The notes beneath the pieces are model-generated. The model was not told where the DNA came from. It saw only the letters and a program-made list of their open reading frames with translations, and did no database searches. Positions 14,570 to 14,807 of a DNA stretch of 14,807 bases are shown one piece after another. Positions within the stretch are counted from its first letter, which is position 1. Each line of letters opens with the position of its first letter. The position numbers and the translations under genes were made by a program. Origin of the DNA: Bordetella parapertussis (GTDB lineage Bacteria > Pseudomonadota > Gammaproteobacteria > Burkholderiales > Burkholderiaceae_B); NCBI GenBank assembly GCA_945882005.1, contig CAMCWG010000036.1:1-14807 (forward strand), given 5' to 3'.

Positions 14570-14591
14570 AGCCACCTTCGGGTGGCTTTTT
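14570..14591 (+). terminator. Rho-independent terminator
   Basis: AGCCACC-TTCG-GGTGGCT forms a perfect 7-bp stem with a stable UUCG tetraloop followed by a run of T. Orientation is plus strand only, since the other side has no T-run. No plus-strand gene could be assigned upstream within 1.4 kb except the precursor peptides, which are separated from it by convergent genes. Confidence 0.85.
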
Positions 14592-14643
14592 AATTCCCAA
14601 GCAGCATCCTTTGAGCAAAATACAGTGTGCGTATTTCGCTGAA

Positions 14644-14747
14644 CGTGACCGGTGGTTTCGCGAAAGCGTGACCGATGCGGTTAGGTTGCACAATTAACGA
14701 TTAATCTTATCCGAAACGGTCACGCTTTCGTGAAATCATCGGTCACG
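14644..14747. mobile_element. Paired 37-bp imperfect inverted repeats, IS-end-like
   Basis: The arm at 14644-14680 matches the reverse complement of 14711-14747 at 32 of 37 positions, with a 30-base AT-rich centre. Each arm contains two direct copies of CGTGACCG around a TTTC-x-CGAAA core. Multiple repeated boxes per end are typical of IS21-like element termini, but no transposase lies within the window, and the unit could be a MITE-like remnant, a junction of two IS ends, or a large operator. The sequence continues past the window edge, so an element body to the right cannot be excluded. Family assignment is tentative. Confidence 0.5.
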
Positions 14748-14807
14748 ATGATATGAAATCGTTGCTTCAAGAGGTTATAAGGGCTCTGCAGTGGTGTGGA
14801 AGCAAAT

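Noticed and set aside
14753..14807. Open frame running off the right edge (MKSLLQEVIRAL...)
   Set aside because: Only 18 codons, no ribosome-binding site, and no similarity to known transposase starts that I recognise; too little to call.

Overview
The window looks like a chromosomal segment from a betaproteobacterium, most likely Burkholderiales. The reasons are a Bug/TctC-type periplasmic binding protein, a selenoneine-type (sen) gene set with egtD, moderate GC content, and many short overlaps between genes. The assignment is by gene content only; no rRNA or other marker gene is present.

Layout. (1) 1-1337: a predicted 10-TM membrane protein of the TDT-like/TsoY-like type, preceded by a perfect FNR/ANR-type box. 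(2) 1334-3779, minus strand: a two-gene catabolic unit, a 3-hydroxyisobutyrate-dehydrogenase-family reductase followed by an aldehyde dehydrogenase. (3) 3934-4146: a small coiled-coil plus one-TM protein. (4) 4184-9891: the selenium/ergothioneine block. SenB (selenosugar synthase), SenC/SelD (selenophosphate synthetase) and a fused substrate-binding/permease ABC protein form a tightly overlapping minus-strand operon. SenA (EgtB-like selenoneine synthase) is divergent from senB, and EgtD (histidine trimethyltransferase) converges on senA. Together these encode histidine to hercynine (EgtD), selenophosphate (SenC), selenosugar (SenB) and C-Se bond formation (SenA). The senA frame carries one in-frame amber codon (8278-8280), while everything on both sides still reads as conserved protein, so the last step looks recently lost, or the base is an error. 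(5) 9878-10822: a BKACE-family (3-keto-5-aminohexanoate cleavage) enzyme that overlaps egtD and is probably co-transcribed with it.

(6) 10977-13154: five small genes not resolved by ordinary gene calling. All start MNIE-[LH]-D-[ED]-V, continue with an S-D-D-[AT]-x-E-L-[AS]-A segment (double glycine in two copies), and then diverge completely into short tails with 1-4 Cys. This is the signature of a RiPP precursor-peptide family (conserved leader, hypervariable core). The array is split by a Bug/TctC solute-binding protein gene, and its middle units are tandem duplicates of about 193-196 bp with a conserved hairpin and ribosome-binding site. No modifying enzyme or exporter lies in the window, so it is an orphan array as far as can be seen. 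I consider it the best candidate for an undescribed system here.

(7) 13277-14322, minus strand: a winged-helix nucleotidyltransferase plus HEPN-like pair (MNT/HEPN toxin-antitoxin-like) with a perfect 15-bp inverted repeat at its start codon, probably an operator. (8) 14323-14807: no recognisable gene. It holds a strong plus-strand terminator with no assignable upstream gene, and a 37-bp imperfect inverted repeat that looks like insertion-sequence ends.
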